NCBI GenBank assembly: GCA_038993745.2
Contig: CP160630.1
Span: 186,001-250,000 of the forward strand
DNA from: Aliivibrio fischeri
GTDB taxonomy: Bacteria; Pseudomonadota; Gammaproteobacteria; Enterobacterales; Vibrionaceae
DNA: 64,000 nucleotides
Reading direction: 5' to 3'
Shown: in pieces, positions 9,206 through 18,048 of the stretch
How the letters are laid out: each line of letters opens with the position of its first letter
Position numbering within the stretch: the stretch's first letter is position 1
Notes under the pieces: model-generated
What the model was told of the DNA's origin: nothing
The model's database searches: none
What the model saw: only the letters and a program-made list of their open reading frames with translations
Position numbers and translations under genes: made by a program

Positions 9206-10965
9206 TGGAGCAAATTGCATTACATACTCACTGGTCCGCGGCAAATCGTAAAATGGTGGCTAAATTAATCAGTGAGTTAGCTTATGAACAAGCGTTTAAA
9301 ATAGAGCAAAATAATCAAGGTTATGTATTGTTTCTTGATGATGGTGTTTGTTACCAATTCTTAGGTAAAACTAATATTTGGGGCCAAATAGTTATCGAAC
9401 CTACTTCGTTAATTCGTAAACAGAAAAGTCTGAATTCTGATGTCTTAGCAACTCAATTTATGATGGATATTCAGCATGTTATTAACATTGGTGATGAATC
9501 GTTAGCTGAACATTTTGAAGATTTGAATGCCACCTTGTTAGGTGATTGCAAGCTTGCGCAGCGTAAAATGAATATGTCTGCAAATGAGTTGGCTTTTTTG
9601 TCATGTGAACAACAACAGCTTCTGTTTAATGGTCACCCTAAGTTTGCCTTTAATAAGGGGCGCAGAGGGTGGGGAACACATGATCTTTCATTATACGCTC
9701 CAGAAGCTGAGCGAGCATTTCAGTTAGCTTGGGTTGCGGTACATGAATCCATTTTAGATAAAGCAACAAATAACAAAGTGGACTGGAAATGCTTGGTACT
9801 TTCTGCTGTGAGTAATGCTGAATTGCATGTTATGAATTCACAGCTTTCATCATTTAATGTTGATAGTAGCGAATATACGTTTGTACCTGTACACCCTTGG
9901 CAGTGGGAACAAAAACTATCAATTCTATTTTCTAGAGAAATGGCCGAGAAAACGTTGGTTTATTTGGGTAAATTTGGAGATGACTTTTTACCGCAATTAT
10001 CAATTAGAACTTTGAGTAATGTAACTCGTCCAGAGAGTTATGATATTAAATTGCCTTTAACGATCATGAATACTTCTTGCTATCGTGGTATTCCTGGCCG
10101 TTATATTCTTGCCGGTCCAATAGCGTCCGATTGGTTGGATTCTGTTTTTAAATCGGATCCTTTATTCGTTGATAAAAAAGCCGAAGTGTTACAAGAGCCA
10201 GCTGCAGGATTTGTTGCTCAGGCTGACTATAAGCGACTGACAGATGCTCCTTATCGTTACCATGAATTACTTGGTGTGATCTGGAGAGAATCAGCACAAT
10301 CTAAACTGGGTGAAAATGAGAGTGCAATATTAATGGCTGCACTGATGGAGTCTGATGAATCTGGTGTGCCTCTGATTTCCGAGTATATTCAAGCCTCTGG
10401 ATTATCAATAGAAGCGTGGTTAGATAAGCTGTTTGATGCCGTTGTGATCCCTTTTTATCACTTACTTTGTAAATATGGTGTATCCCTCATTGCTCACGGA
10501 CAAAACGTAACGTTAGTTATGGAAGATGGGGCACCAAAACGCATTTTATTGAAAGATTTTCAGGGAGACATGCGTCTTGTTGAACGAGACATTCCAGAGC
10601 AAGAAAACCTTGATCCTTTAGTTAAAGAAGTGACAGTTAAATTACCTGAAGAATTAATCATTCATGATTTGCAAACTGGTCATTTCGTTACGGTTCTTCG
10701 TTTTATCTCGCCACTTGTCGAAACTCTAGGATTGTCTGAAATCGAGTTTTATAGGGTACTTGCTCAACGAGTTCGCATTTATATGGCTATGACCCCTGAA
10801 TATAAAGACAGATTTGAACGTTTGGATCTGTTTAAACCCAGAATATTACGTATAGGGCTTAATTTAGCTAAGTTTCGACATAGTACGGATTCGAGTGCTT
10901 CTCGTATGCTTCCAGATATGGACGATAAGGTAGATAACCCACTGTATATCGCTTTAAATCAATAA
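9205..10965 (+). CDS. iucC: Aerobactin synthase IucC (NIS synthetase)
   Basis: A second IucA/IucC-family ligase, 586 residues from the ATG at 9205. Motifs are FNGHPKFAFNKGRRGW, FVPVHPWQWEQKLS and, near the C-terminus, KYGVSLIAHGQNVTLVMEDG followed by LLKDFQGDMRL. It adds the second N6-acetyl-N6-hydroxylysine to the citrate intermediate, completing aerobactin. I chose the ATG because it overlaps the iucB stop (TGATG) and has GGAG eight bases upstream; an in-frame GTG at 9199 would add two residues. Gene order and length match known iuc clusters. Confidence 0.92.
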   Translation: MEQIALHTHWSAANRKMVAKLISELAYEQAFKIEQNNQGYVLFLDDGVCYQFLGKTNIWGQIVIEPTSLIRKQKSLNSDVLATQFMMDIQHVINIGDESLAEHFEDLNATLLGDCKLAQRKMNMSANELAFLSCEQQQLLFNGHPKFAFNKGRRGWGTHDLSLYAPEAERAFQLAWVAVHESILDKATNNKVDWKCLVLSAVSNAELHVMNSQLSSFNVDSSEYTFVPVHPWQWEQKLSILFSREMAEKTLVYLGKFGDDFLPQLSIRTLSNVTRPESYDIKLPLTIMNTSCYRGIPGRYILAGPIASDWLDSVFKSDPLFVDKKAEVLQEPAAGFVAQADYKRLTDAPYRYHELLGVIWRESAQSKLGENESAILMAALMESDESGVPLISEYIQASGLSIEAWLDKLFDAVVIPFYHLLCKYGVSLIAHGQNVTLVMEDGAPKRILLKDFQGDMRLVERDIPEQENLDPLVKEVTVKLPEELIIHDLQTGHFVTVLRFISPLVETLGLSEIEFYRVLAQRVRIYMAMTPEYKDRFERLDLFKPRILRIGLNLAKFRHSTDSSASRMLPDMDDKVDNPLYIALNQ

Positions 10966-10993
10966 CAATAATATTAAATGGAGAAATAATAAC

Positions 10994-12292
10994 ATGACAG
11001 TCAGATTGGATTTGGCAGGGATCGGTGTTGGTCCCTTTAACTTAAGCATCGCGTCGCTTTTGGAGCCTCAAAAACACATTAATGCGACCTTTTTTGAAAG
11101 TCGAGAGTCTTTTGCTTGGCACCCCGGCTTGTTACTTGATAACACCAATATGCAAACGATGTTTTTAAAAGACTTAGTTAGTGCGGTGTATCCAGAAAGT
11201 CCTTATTCTTTTTTATCTTATTTAGTGAAGAATAAGAAATTCTATCGATTTTTATCTGCAGAATTAAGTTGTATTAGTCGTCATGAGTTTTCAGATTATT
11301 TGGCATGGGTTTCTCAGCAGTTAAGTAATGTGAAATTCTCAACTCATGTTGAGAATGTTGAATTTAACGGTGACTCGTTTGAAATCCAAACGACTAATGG
11401 AGTGTATGAGGCGAAAAACTTATGCATTGGTACTGGTAAGGTTCCTTTTATTCCAGAGTGTGCCGTTCCACATATAGGTCCAAGTGTTTTTCATGCCGCG
11501 GAGATGGGTTTACGTTCTCGTGACTTTACGAATAAACGAGTTGTGATTGTGGGTGGTGGCCAAAGTGGTGCTGACATATTTTTAAATGTGCTGCGAGAAA
11601 AATGGGGTAAACCTGCCTCATTAGATTGGGTTTCACGACGTTCTAATTTTCAGCCATTAGATGAAGCATCATTTACTAATGAATTTTTTACTCCTGATTA
11701 TGTGAATGCGTTTGTTAACTTGGCTCCGAATGTTAAACAATCAGAAATTGAGGCTCAAAAACTCACTTCAGACGGTATAACTCAACTTGCACTATTAGAT
11801 ATATATCGAGAGTTATATCATCGCTTTGATGTATTAAAAGAAGATAAATGGGTTCGTTTGTTACCACATAGAACGATGAATTCATTGAATATTAATGAGT
11901 CTGAATTTTCGCTAGGTATCCATAACGCATTAAGCCAGCAGTTAGAAATACATCAAGCGGACATCGTCATTTTAGCGACTGGTTTTAAGTCTCCTTATCC
12001 AGCTTGTTTAAACTCCATCCTTCCTTTGTTGGATCTTGATGAACAAGGTCGATATCAATTAACGCCTGAATTTGAATTGAAATGGAAAGGCAGTAAGAAC
12101 AATAAGATATTTGCTGTTAATGCCGGTATGCATAGTCATGGTATTGCAGAGCCTCAGCTGAGTTTAATGGCATGGCGTAGTGCTCGTATTATTAATCAGT
12201 TAACAGGAACCGCAGTGTATGACATTGCGTCTAATCCCGGAATGATTGATTGGATCTCCGAACCTAAGGTATGCGAACCCACAACCGTGTAA
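10994..12292 (+). CDS. iucD: L-lysine N6-monooxygenase IucD
   Basis: A 432-residue flavin-dependent N-hydroxylating monooxygenase. The FAD site is LAGIGVGPFNLSIASLLEP at the N-terminus, substrate segment WHPGLLLDNTNMQTMFLKDL follows, the NADPH site is VVIVGGGQSGADIF near residue 184, and the C-terminal ATGFKSPYP motif is present. It hydroxylates the lysine side-chain nitrogen, the first step of aerobactin synthesis. A GGAG ribosome site precedes the ATG. It is the last biosynthetic gene, 103 bases ahead of iutA. Confidence 0.95.
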   Translation: MTVRLDLAGIGVGPFNLSIASLLEPQKHINATFFESRESFAWHPGLLLDNTNMQTMFLKDLVSAVYPESPYSFLSYLVKNKKFYRFLSAELSCISRHEFSDYLAWVSQQLSNVKFSTHVENVEFNGDSFEIQTTNGVYEAKNLCIGTGKVPFIPECAVPHIGPSVFHAAEMGLRSRDFTNKRVVIVGGGQSGADIFLNVLREKWGKPASLDWVSRRSNFQPLDEASFTNEFFTPDYVNAFVNLAPNVKQSEIEAQKLTSDGITQLALLDIYRELYHRFDVLKEDKWVRLLPHRTMNSLNINESEFSLGIHNALSQQLEIHQADIVILATGFKSPYPACLNSILPLLDLDEQGRYQLTPEFELKWKGSKNNKIFAVNAGMHSHGIAEPQLSLMAWRSARIINQLTGTAVYDIASNPGMIDWISEPKVCEPTTV

Positions 12293-12332
12293 ATCTTTAT
12301 AGTTTGGTTTTTAAAAATTTTAAAAAAATAGT

Positions 12333-12361
12333 TGAATACGGATTTTTATCATTCGTATTCA
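12333..12361. promoter_or_regulatory. Perfect inverted repeat before iutA
   Basis: TGAATACG and CGTATTCA, 8 bp each, separated by 13 bases that contain a Fur half-site-like ATCATT. It lies 34 bases upstream of iutA and is probably an operator for the receptor gene. It fits the canonical Fur consensus only weakly. Confidence 0.4.
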
Positions 12362-12395
12362 TTGTTGTGATAACAATATAAAAAAGAGAAAGTAG

Positions 12396-14570
12396 ATGAA
12401 CGTTAAAAAAGGGAATTATCCGTTAACTTTAGTCGCAATGGCTGTCGCTGTTGCAACGACGAGTGTCGCTATGTCAGTTCAGGCTGAGGAATATACATCG
12501 ACAACTGAAGAAACGATGGTGGTTGTTTCAAGCCGTACACCTAAAGCGATCAGTGAAATTCCAGGAACAGTATGGTTTGTTGATTCGGAGCAAATTGAAC
12601 AAGAATACCGTGGTGGTAAAACACTGGGTGAGATTCTGTCAGCGACGATTCCATCTTTAGATGTAAGTAGTGGTGCAAGAACCAATTATGGTCAGAATTT
12701 ACGTGGTCGTGCAATGCTTGTGATGATTGATGGTGTTTCGCTGCAATCTTCTCGCCCAATCAGTCGTCAGCTTGATGCGATTGACCCATTTAATATTGAA
12801 CGAATTGAAGTACTCTCTGGTGCAACCTCTATTTATGGTGCGGGTGCTACTGGTGGTGTAATTAACATCATTACAAAAAAAGCCGACAGTGATGAATTGC
12901 AATTTGAAAGTTATGTGAGTGGCAGCTCAGGTTTTAATAGTGGAGATGATTTTGATTATAAACTTGCACAATCCATCTCTGGTGGTACAGAGAAAGTAAA
13001 AGCGAGAGTGTCTGCTGTATATACTGAAACTCAGGGATATTATGATGCCAATGGCGATATTGTTACGCCTGATATTTCTCAAGGTTCATTACAATATAAT
13101 GAGACAATTGACTTACAAAGTACGGTAGATGTAGCTATCTCTGATACAAAGAATATCAATTTTTTAGCTCAATATTATGATAGCCAACAAGATTCTCCTT
13201 ATGGTCTTTACATTAAAAATAATCAGTTTATTGATGTAAGAGAAGGGTTTGAGTCAGATCGTCAACATGGTACCGAACGTATTATGTTAAGTGCAGCTTA
13301 TAGTGATTCAGAAGTGTTAGGTCATCAGCTCGTTGTAGAGGCGTCTTATCGTAAAGAAGATCAGACTTACACGCCATATTATCAAAGTGCCTCTCAACAA
13401 ACGACGGATGTTATCTCTTTAAAAACAGCACTTGCGAAATCATTTGGAAAAGTGAATTTGGTTTATGGTGTTGATGCTTACATGGATAAGTTTGACAGTA
13501 ATCAGGCTTTATTTGATCCAGCCATTGCCAATAACTCTGGAAATTTGGTTAATAAAACGTATGCAAAAGTTGGGCGCTATCCAGGCGTAGAAGTTGCTTC
13601 TGTTGCTGGTTTTATTCAAGCTGATATTAATATCACTGATGATTGGTCTATTGAGGGCGGTTATCGTTATCAATATATGAATAATAAGATCGATGATTTT
13701 GTCGATTATAAGATTCAAAAGAAAATTGCAGCGGGAAATGGTGTTTCAGCTGATGCCGTCCCTGGAGGTGAGACCGATTATACCGTTGGTTTATTTAACC
13801 TTGGCACGATATATAAATTGACTCCAGAGTCACAAATATGGGCGAATTTCTCTCAAGGTTTTGATTTGGCTGACCCTGCTAAATATTACGGACAAGGCTC
13901 GTATTCTGCAGCTGATGCAAATGGTCATTATACGCTTCAAAATAGCATTAATGTTGCTGGTTCTAAAATGTCAGGAATAAAAACAAACAGCTATGAGGTT
14001 GGTTTTAGAACTGATCAAAGTGCTTTGAGTTTTCAAACTGCGGCGTATTTTTCTCAATCGGATAATTCAGTTAAATACAATAAGAAAACCTTGTTAATTG
14101 AAGATGTAGATAATGAAAAACGAGTTTACGGTGCTGAAGCATTGGTATCGTATTGGGTGATGGATAACCTTCAAGTTGGGGCTTCTGGTCATTATGTAAT
14201 TTCAGAATTACAAACGGATGGAAAATGGGACGATTTAAGTGCTGGTGAGGCAAGTACATCTAAAGCAAACTCGTGGGTAGGTTGGTATGAATCTGATTTG
14301 GCATTAAAAGTTCAAAGCCAAACTATGTTCGATTATAAAGATTCAAGTGATAATGAATTGTCTGGCTATACCGTGTTTGACTTAGTGGGTAGTTATGAAT
14401 TACCTGTCGGAAGTCTAGGTTTTGGTATTCAAAACTTGTTCAATAAAGATTATACAACGGCTTGGGGACAACGAGCTCAGATCTTATATTCTAGCCATTA
14501 TGATGCAGCAGCATACGATTACAAAGGTCGTGGACGCACCTACACTCTTAACTACCAAGTGACCTACTAA
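12396..14570 (+). CDS. iutA: TonB-dependent ferric aerobactin receptor IutA
   Basis: A 724-residue outer-membrane receptor. A signal peptide ends around MSVQAEE, the TonB box is in ETMVVVSSRTP, and the plug domain includes LRGRAMLVMIDGVSLQSSR and ERIEVLSGATSIYGAGATGGVINIITKK. A 22-strand barrel follows, ending in LNYQVTY with a terminal aromatic residue. It imports ferric aerobactin using energy from the TonB-ExbB-ExbD complex. Position directly after iucABCD gives the aerobactin assignment. It is followed by a strong terminator at 14597. Confidence 0.92.
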   Translation: MNVKKGNYPLTLVAMAVAVATTSVAMSVQAEEYTSTTEETMVVVSSRTPKAISEIPGTVWFVDSEQIEQEYRGGKTLGEILSATIPSLDVSSGARTNYGQNLRGRAMLVMIDGVSLQSSRPISRQLDAIDPFNIERIEVLSGATSIYGAGATGGVINIITKKADSDELQFESYVSGSSGFNSGDDFDYKLAQSISGGTEKVKARVSAVYTETQGYYDANGDIVTPDISQGSLQYNETIDLQSTVDVAISDTKNINFLAQYYDSQQDSPYGLYIKNNQFIDVREGFESDRQHGTERIMLSAAYSDSEVLGHQLVVEASYRKEDQTYTPYYQSASQQTTDVISLKTALAKSFGKVNLVYGVDAYMDKFDSNQALFDPAIANNSGNLVNKTYAKVGRYPGVEVASVAGFIQADINITDDWSIEGGYRYQYMNNKIDDFVDYKIQKKIAAGNGVSADAVPGGETDYTVGLFNLGTIYKLTPESQIWANFSQGFDLADPAKYYGQGSYSAADANGHYTLQNSINVAGSKMSGIKTNSYEVGFRTDQSALSFQTAAYFSQSDNSVKYNKKTLLIEDVDNEKRVYGAEALVSYWVMDNLQVGASGHYVISELQTDGKWDDLSAGEASTSKANSWVGWYESDLALKVQSQTMFDYKDSSDNELSGYTVFDLVGSYELPVGSLGFGIQNLFNKDYTTAWGQRAQILYSSHYDAAAYDYKGRGRTYTLNYQVTY

Positions 14571-14596
14571 CTGATTATTTTGTAAATAAAATTAAT

Positions 14597-14628
14597 AAGG
14601 CTATCTTTATGAGATAGCCTTGTTTTTT
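14597..14628 (+). terminator. Rho-independent terminator after iutA
   Basis: AAGGCTATCT / AGATAGCCTT, a perfect 10-bp stem with a 5-base loop, followed by GTTTTTT. It closes the iron island. Confidence 0.9.
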
Positions 14629-14752
14629 CTTAATAACTGCCGAGTGTGTCCATGTATTGATGACGATAATTCGGTATGATTAAAATATAAGCATTTTATT
14701 TATAAGGTGTAGAAAGTTTAGCTATTTATAAATTAAAAAAGGATGACAACTA

Positions 14753-15676
14753 ATGACATACGACACATTAATTACTATCGGCGTTTTGGTTTTCTTGGTC
14801 TTAGTTCTTATTGCTCTTGGGGTTAAAATGGTACCGCAAGGCTATAATTGGACTGTAGAACGTTTTGGACGATATACGCAAACATTGCAACCTGGTTTGA
14901 ATATTATTATTCCATTTATTGATGGTATCGGACAGAAAATCAATATGATGGAACAGGTTCTTGATATTCCAGCACAAGAAGTGATTTCCAAAGATAATGC
15001 TAATGTAACGATTGATGCGGTTTGTTTCGTTCAAGTTGTTGATGCAGCAAAAGCCGCTTATGAAGTAAGTGACCTTCAACATGCTATTCGTAATCTTACA
15101 TTAACGAACATGCGTACAGTGTTAGGTTCTATGGAGCTGGATGAAATGCTAAGCCAGCGAGATATGATTAATGTAAAACTGTTAGCGATTGTCGATGCAG
15201 CAACAAACCCATGGGGGGTAAAGGTGACACGTATTGAAATTAAAGATGTGCAACCACCTGCGGACTTAACTGCTGCGATGAATGCTCAAATGAAAGCTGA
15301 ACGTAATAAACGAGCAGATGTACTTGAAGCGGAAGGGGTGCGTCAAGCTGAGATATTAAAAGCAGAAGGTCATAAGCAAGCTGAAATTCTTAAAGCTGAG
15401 GGTGATAAGCAAGCTGCAATCTTGCAGGCAGAAGCCCGCGAACGTGCGGCTGAAGCAGAAGCTAACGCAACCAGAATGGTATCAGAAGCGATTGCTCAAG
15501 GTGATGTTCAAGCTGTTAATTACTTTATCGCTCAAGGTTATACTGAGGCAATTAAATCGATTGGCCAAGCAGAGAATGGCAAAATTATTATGCTACCATT
15601 AGAGGCAACAGGTTTAATGGGCTCTGTTGCTGGCATTGCTGAGATGTTCAAAGCAGATAAAGAGGTCCAAAAATAG
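14753..15676 (+). CDS. qmcA: SPFH/stomatin-family membrane protein (QmcA-like)
   Basis: A 307-residue protein with one N-terminal membrane segment ([20 protein letters not shown]) followed by an SPFH/band-7 domain ([24 protein letters not shown]). A coiled coil contains near-repeats of the unit QAEILKAEG, then a Gly-rich end. This matches E. coli QmcA (YbbK). The family builds large membrane-anchored cages or microdomains, often around proteases such as FtsH, but a specific role here is unknown. An NfeD-like partner starts 10 bases downstream, the normal pairing for this family. Confidence 0.9.
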   Translation: MTYDTLITIGVLVFLVLVLIALGVKMVPQGYNWTVERFGRYTQTLQPGLNIIIPFIDGIGQKINMMEQVLDIPAQEVISKDNANVTIDAVCFVQVVDAAKAAYEVSDLQHAIRNLTLTNMRTVLGSMELDEMLSQRDMINVKLLAIVDAATNPWGVKVTRIEIKDVQPPADLTAAMNAQMKAERNKRADVLEAEGVRQAEILKAEGHKQAEILKAEGDKQAAILQAEARERAAEAEANATRMVSEAIAQGDVQAVNYFIAQGYTEAIKSIGQAENGKIIMLPLEATGLMGSVAGIAEMFKADKEVQK

Positions 15677-15685
15677 GAGTTCACC

Positions 15686-16138
15686 ATGGAGTTTTTTGAA
15701 CAGATGAATCATTGGCACTGGTTGACTTTAGGGTTGTTACTACTTGCTGGTGAATTATTAGGAACTGCGGGCTATTTTTTGTGGATAGGGTTATCAGCGG
15801 TGGCTGTTGGAGCGCTATATGCCGTGATACCACTTAGTTGGCAAATGCAGTGGATCAGTTTTGCTGTTTTTTCACTCTTTACAACTTGGTTGTGGTGGCG
15901 ATATCAACATAAAAAAGACATAAGTTCAGATGCAAAAAGGGCGCTTAATCAAAAAGATAAGCAACTGATTGGTCAAACATCTCGTTTGGAAGAAGATATT
16001 CATGCAGGTTCCTGTCGAATTGTATTAGGTGATACGACATGGTCAGCCAAAAGTGCCGTTGATATAGAAAAGGGAACGCTAGTTCGTGTGGTTTCTGTTG
16101 ACGGTATTATTTTGACGATTGAACCAGTAAAAAAATAA
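15686..16138 (+). CDS. NfeD-family membrane protein (YbbJ-like)
   Basis: A 150-residue protein with two or three hydrophobic segments in the first half (LGLLLLAGELLGTAGYFLWIG, LSWQMQWISFAVFSLFTTWLW) and a C-terminal OB-fold NfeD domain (LIGQTSRLEEDIHAGSCRIVLGDTTW to VDGIILTIEPV). The ribosome site GGAG precedes the ATG. Short NfeD proteins associate with SPFH partners and may anchor or stabilise them. It is co-transcribed with the SPFH gene and followed by a terminator. Confidence 0.88.
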   Translation: MEFFEQMNHWHWLTLGLLLLAGELLGTAGYFLWIGLSAVAVGALYAVIPLSWQMQWISFAVFSLFTTWLWWRYQHKKDISSDAKRALNQKDKQLIGQTSRLEEDIHAGSCRIVLGDTTWSAKSAVDIEKGTLVRVVSVDGIILTIEPVKK

Positions 16139-16154
16139 TTTAACATGTTCATTT

Positions 16155-16205
16155 AAAGTGGATGATTTGTTGTATTTAACTGCAATGAATCATTCACTTT
16201 TTTTA
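16155..16205 (+). terminator. Terminator after the qmcA/nfeD pair
   Basis: Arms AAAGTGGATGATT (16155-16167) and AATCATTCACTTT (16188-16200) pair over 13 positions with one G-U, followed by a run of T. Confidence 0.75.
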
Positions 16206-16374
16206 CATGTTCTTTGTGAAAGATATTTCTTTGTTTCAAATATAGTTAGCTTGTATTCATATATTCATAAATTAATGTACTTTTGTGCCTTTTTATTTTA
16301 TTTTTTGCACCCTAGCCAAAGAATATAGCTATGGCGATAAAAATAATTATAAGTTAATTCAATGGACAAAAATT

Positions 16375-17625
16375 ATGGATTATAAAAACCTAACGGTACA
16401 AAAGAAAATTGCTACTGTTTTTTCTGTTATTGGTTTGGTAATGGTGGCATTTGCTCTGTTCCTTTTACAAGAATTAAATAAAGTAGAAGCAGAAGTAATT
16501 AACTTTACTGACTCTACAGTACCGAGTGTGTTGTCTGCAGAAGAATTATATTTTGAAATGAACGCATATCGTCGAAATCAATATGCAGCATTAAATTATG
16601 AAACAAAAGATGCATTAGGCTTTTTAACTATTCTGTCGAAGCAAGAAAATGATATCAAAGCGGAGCTTGCAGCGTATGAAGCGACGGTTATTACTGAACA
16701 TGAACGCCGTATCTTTGATCGTGTTAAAAATAGTTGGAAAACCTATACGACTCAACTTAAGGATTTTAATAGTTTAGTTAGTAATCAAGAAATCAAACAA
16801 GCACAGAAAGAGTTAGTGAATTCATTTATTTTATTTGAAAATGTAGGGGCTGCATTAGATGGGTTAGTGCAAATCAATATAGGATTTGTTGCGAATAACC
16901 GAACAGCGATTATGCATAGTGTTGATAATGTAACCACTGCAACAAAAGTGTCATTTAGTGCATTAATTGTATTTATGATTTTCGTAACTTTCTTCTTAGC
17001 TCGTCAAATTTGCCGCCCACTACATTTGGTTGTTGAGCAATCTAAAGCGATCGCAGCTGGGGATTTAACCTTTGAACTTCGTCGTGAAGAGATTGGTAAT
17101 GATGAATTAGGCGCATTAGCTGATGCGAATATCGAAATGCAGTATCAATTGCGAACTTTAATTGAGAATACAATTTCAGCGGTAACTCAACTTTCAGTAG
17201 AAGTGAAAGAAATGAATGACAGTTCAGAAAAACCGTTTAGTGATATGACAACGTCTTCTGATATTACGGTTGTTGCGGCTGCAATTGACGATATAAAAAC
17301 AGCTATTGATGAACCTAAAAGAGAGTCAATTAAGCTAAATAGTATAGTTGAAATTATGGGCAGTATTGCTGAAGAAACCCATGCATTTGCTGCGAATGTA
17401 GCGAATGAGACTTCTAATTTGGATAAACAAAATGATCGTTTTGAGATGATGGTAACTGAAGCTCATGCTCTTGCTAGTCATACTCAATTATCGACGAAAA
17501 AAGCAGTGACGTTCATAGAATCATTGCAAGAAAATATGACCTATAAAAACATTGAGCAATCGAGAATAAAATTATCTCAATTAGCAAATACACTACAAAC
17601 ATTTTTATCTTATTTTAAAGTGTAA
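16375..17625 (+). CDS. Chemoreceptor-like protein with degenerate signalling domain
   Basis: A 416-residue paralogue of the two receptors that follow (about 543 residues). The start at 16375 is chosen because MDYKNLTVQKKI aligns with [12 protein letters not shown] of the siblings. The first half is complete: membrane segment, periplasmic four-helix sensor region, second membrane segment (SFSALIVFMIFVTFFLA) and HAMP ([22 protein letters not shown]). The cytoplasmic part is shortened in frame by about 125 residues. The hairpin tip, [20 protein letters not shown] in the siblings, is replaced by diverged sequence, so the CheA/CheW contact is gone. The last residues (LSYFKV) are conserved. It may sense without signalling, or be a decaying copy; no stop codon interrupts it. 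Confidence 0.75.
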   Translation: MDYKNLTVQKKIATVFSVIGLVMVAFALFLLQELNKVEAEVINFTDSTVPSVLSAEELYFEMNAYRRNQYAALNYETKDALGFLTILSKQENDIKAELAAYEATVITEHERRIFDRVKNSWKTYTTQLKDFNSLVSNQEIKQAQKELVNSFILFENVGAALDGLVQINIGFVANNRTAIMHSVDNVTTATKVSFSALIVFMIFVTFFLARQICRPLHLVVEQSKAIAAGDLTFELRREEIGNDELGALADANIEMQYQLRTLIENTISAVTQLSVEVKEMNDSSEKPFSDMTTSSDITVVAAAIDDIKTAIDEPKRESIKLNSIVEIMGSIAEETHAFAANVANETSNLDKQNDRFEMMVTEAHALASHTQLSTKKAVTFIESLQENMTYKNIEQSRIKLSQLANTLQTFLSYFKV

Positions 17626-17640
17626 TTTTTAAACGCTATT

Positions 17641-18048
17641 TATATTTTCCATAATAAATTATTGCTCTAAGCTCAAGTTAAAAAATAAATTAATTTATAT
17701 AAACTTTAATGTCATTTTTCAGGCGATATAAATTTGACGGTTGAGCTTATTAAAAATGAATTTAACATGGTGTTATCAAAAAATAAGTAATTTACAGCAA
17801 TAAATTTTGTCGAATTACTTATTTTTTTACATTCGTAAAATTAGCAAAGGTTTCCGTTTCTTATGTAGTTACAAACGTTTAATTTAATTAACTTTTTTAA
17901 ATTATAAAACTGTGTGACTTTTAGATAATTTTATTTTACTTTCTCGCTTATCTACAATTTACGTTTGTAGGTGAGTTAATTCGTTAGCTCAAAATAACAA
18001 TGCTCATGGAACGAGTAAAAAGAATAAATTATAAGGTTGTAAAATTAC
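17641..18048 (+). promoter_or_regulatory. Intergenic region with structured leader of chemoreceptor 2
   Basis: No gene was found in this ~420-base gap. Its last ~140 bases (from about 17905) closely resemble the leader of the third receptor. Hairpins are seen at 17951-17971 (CTACAA/TTGTAG core), 17973-17990 (GAGTTAA-TTCG-TTAGCTC, 7 bp) and a small CTC-N7-GAG. Several base changes between the two copies keep the pairing, suggesting a conserved 5' untranslated RNA structure. Function unknown. Confidence 0.45.

Noticed and set aside
17905..18048. c-di-GMP (GEMM) riboswitch in the chemoreceptor leaders
   Set aside because: The conserved GEMM tetraloop and receptor sequences are not present; only generic hairpins are.
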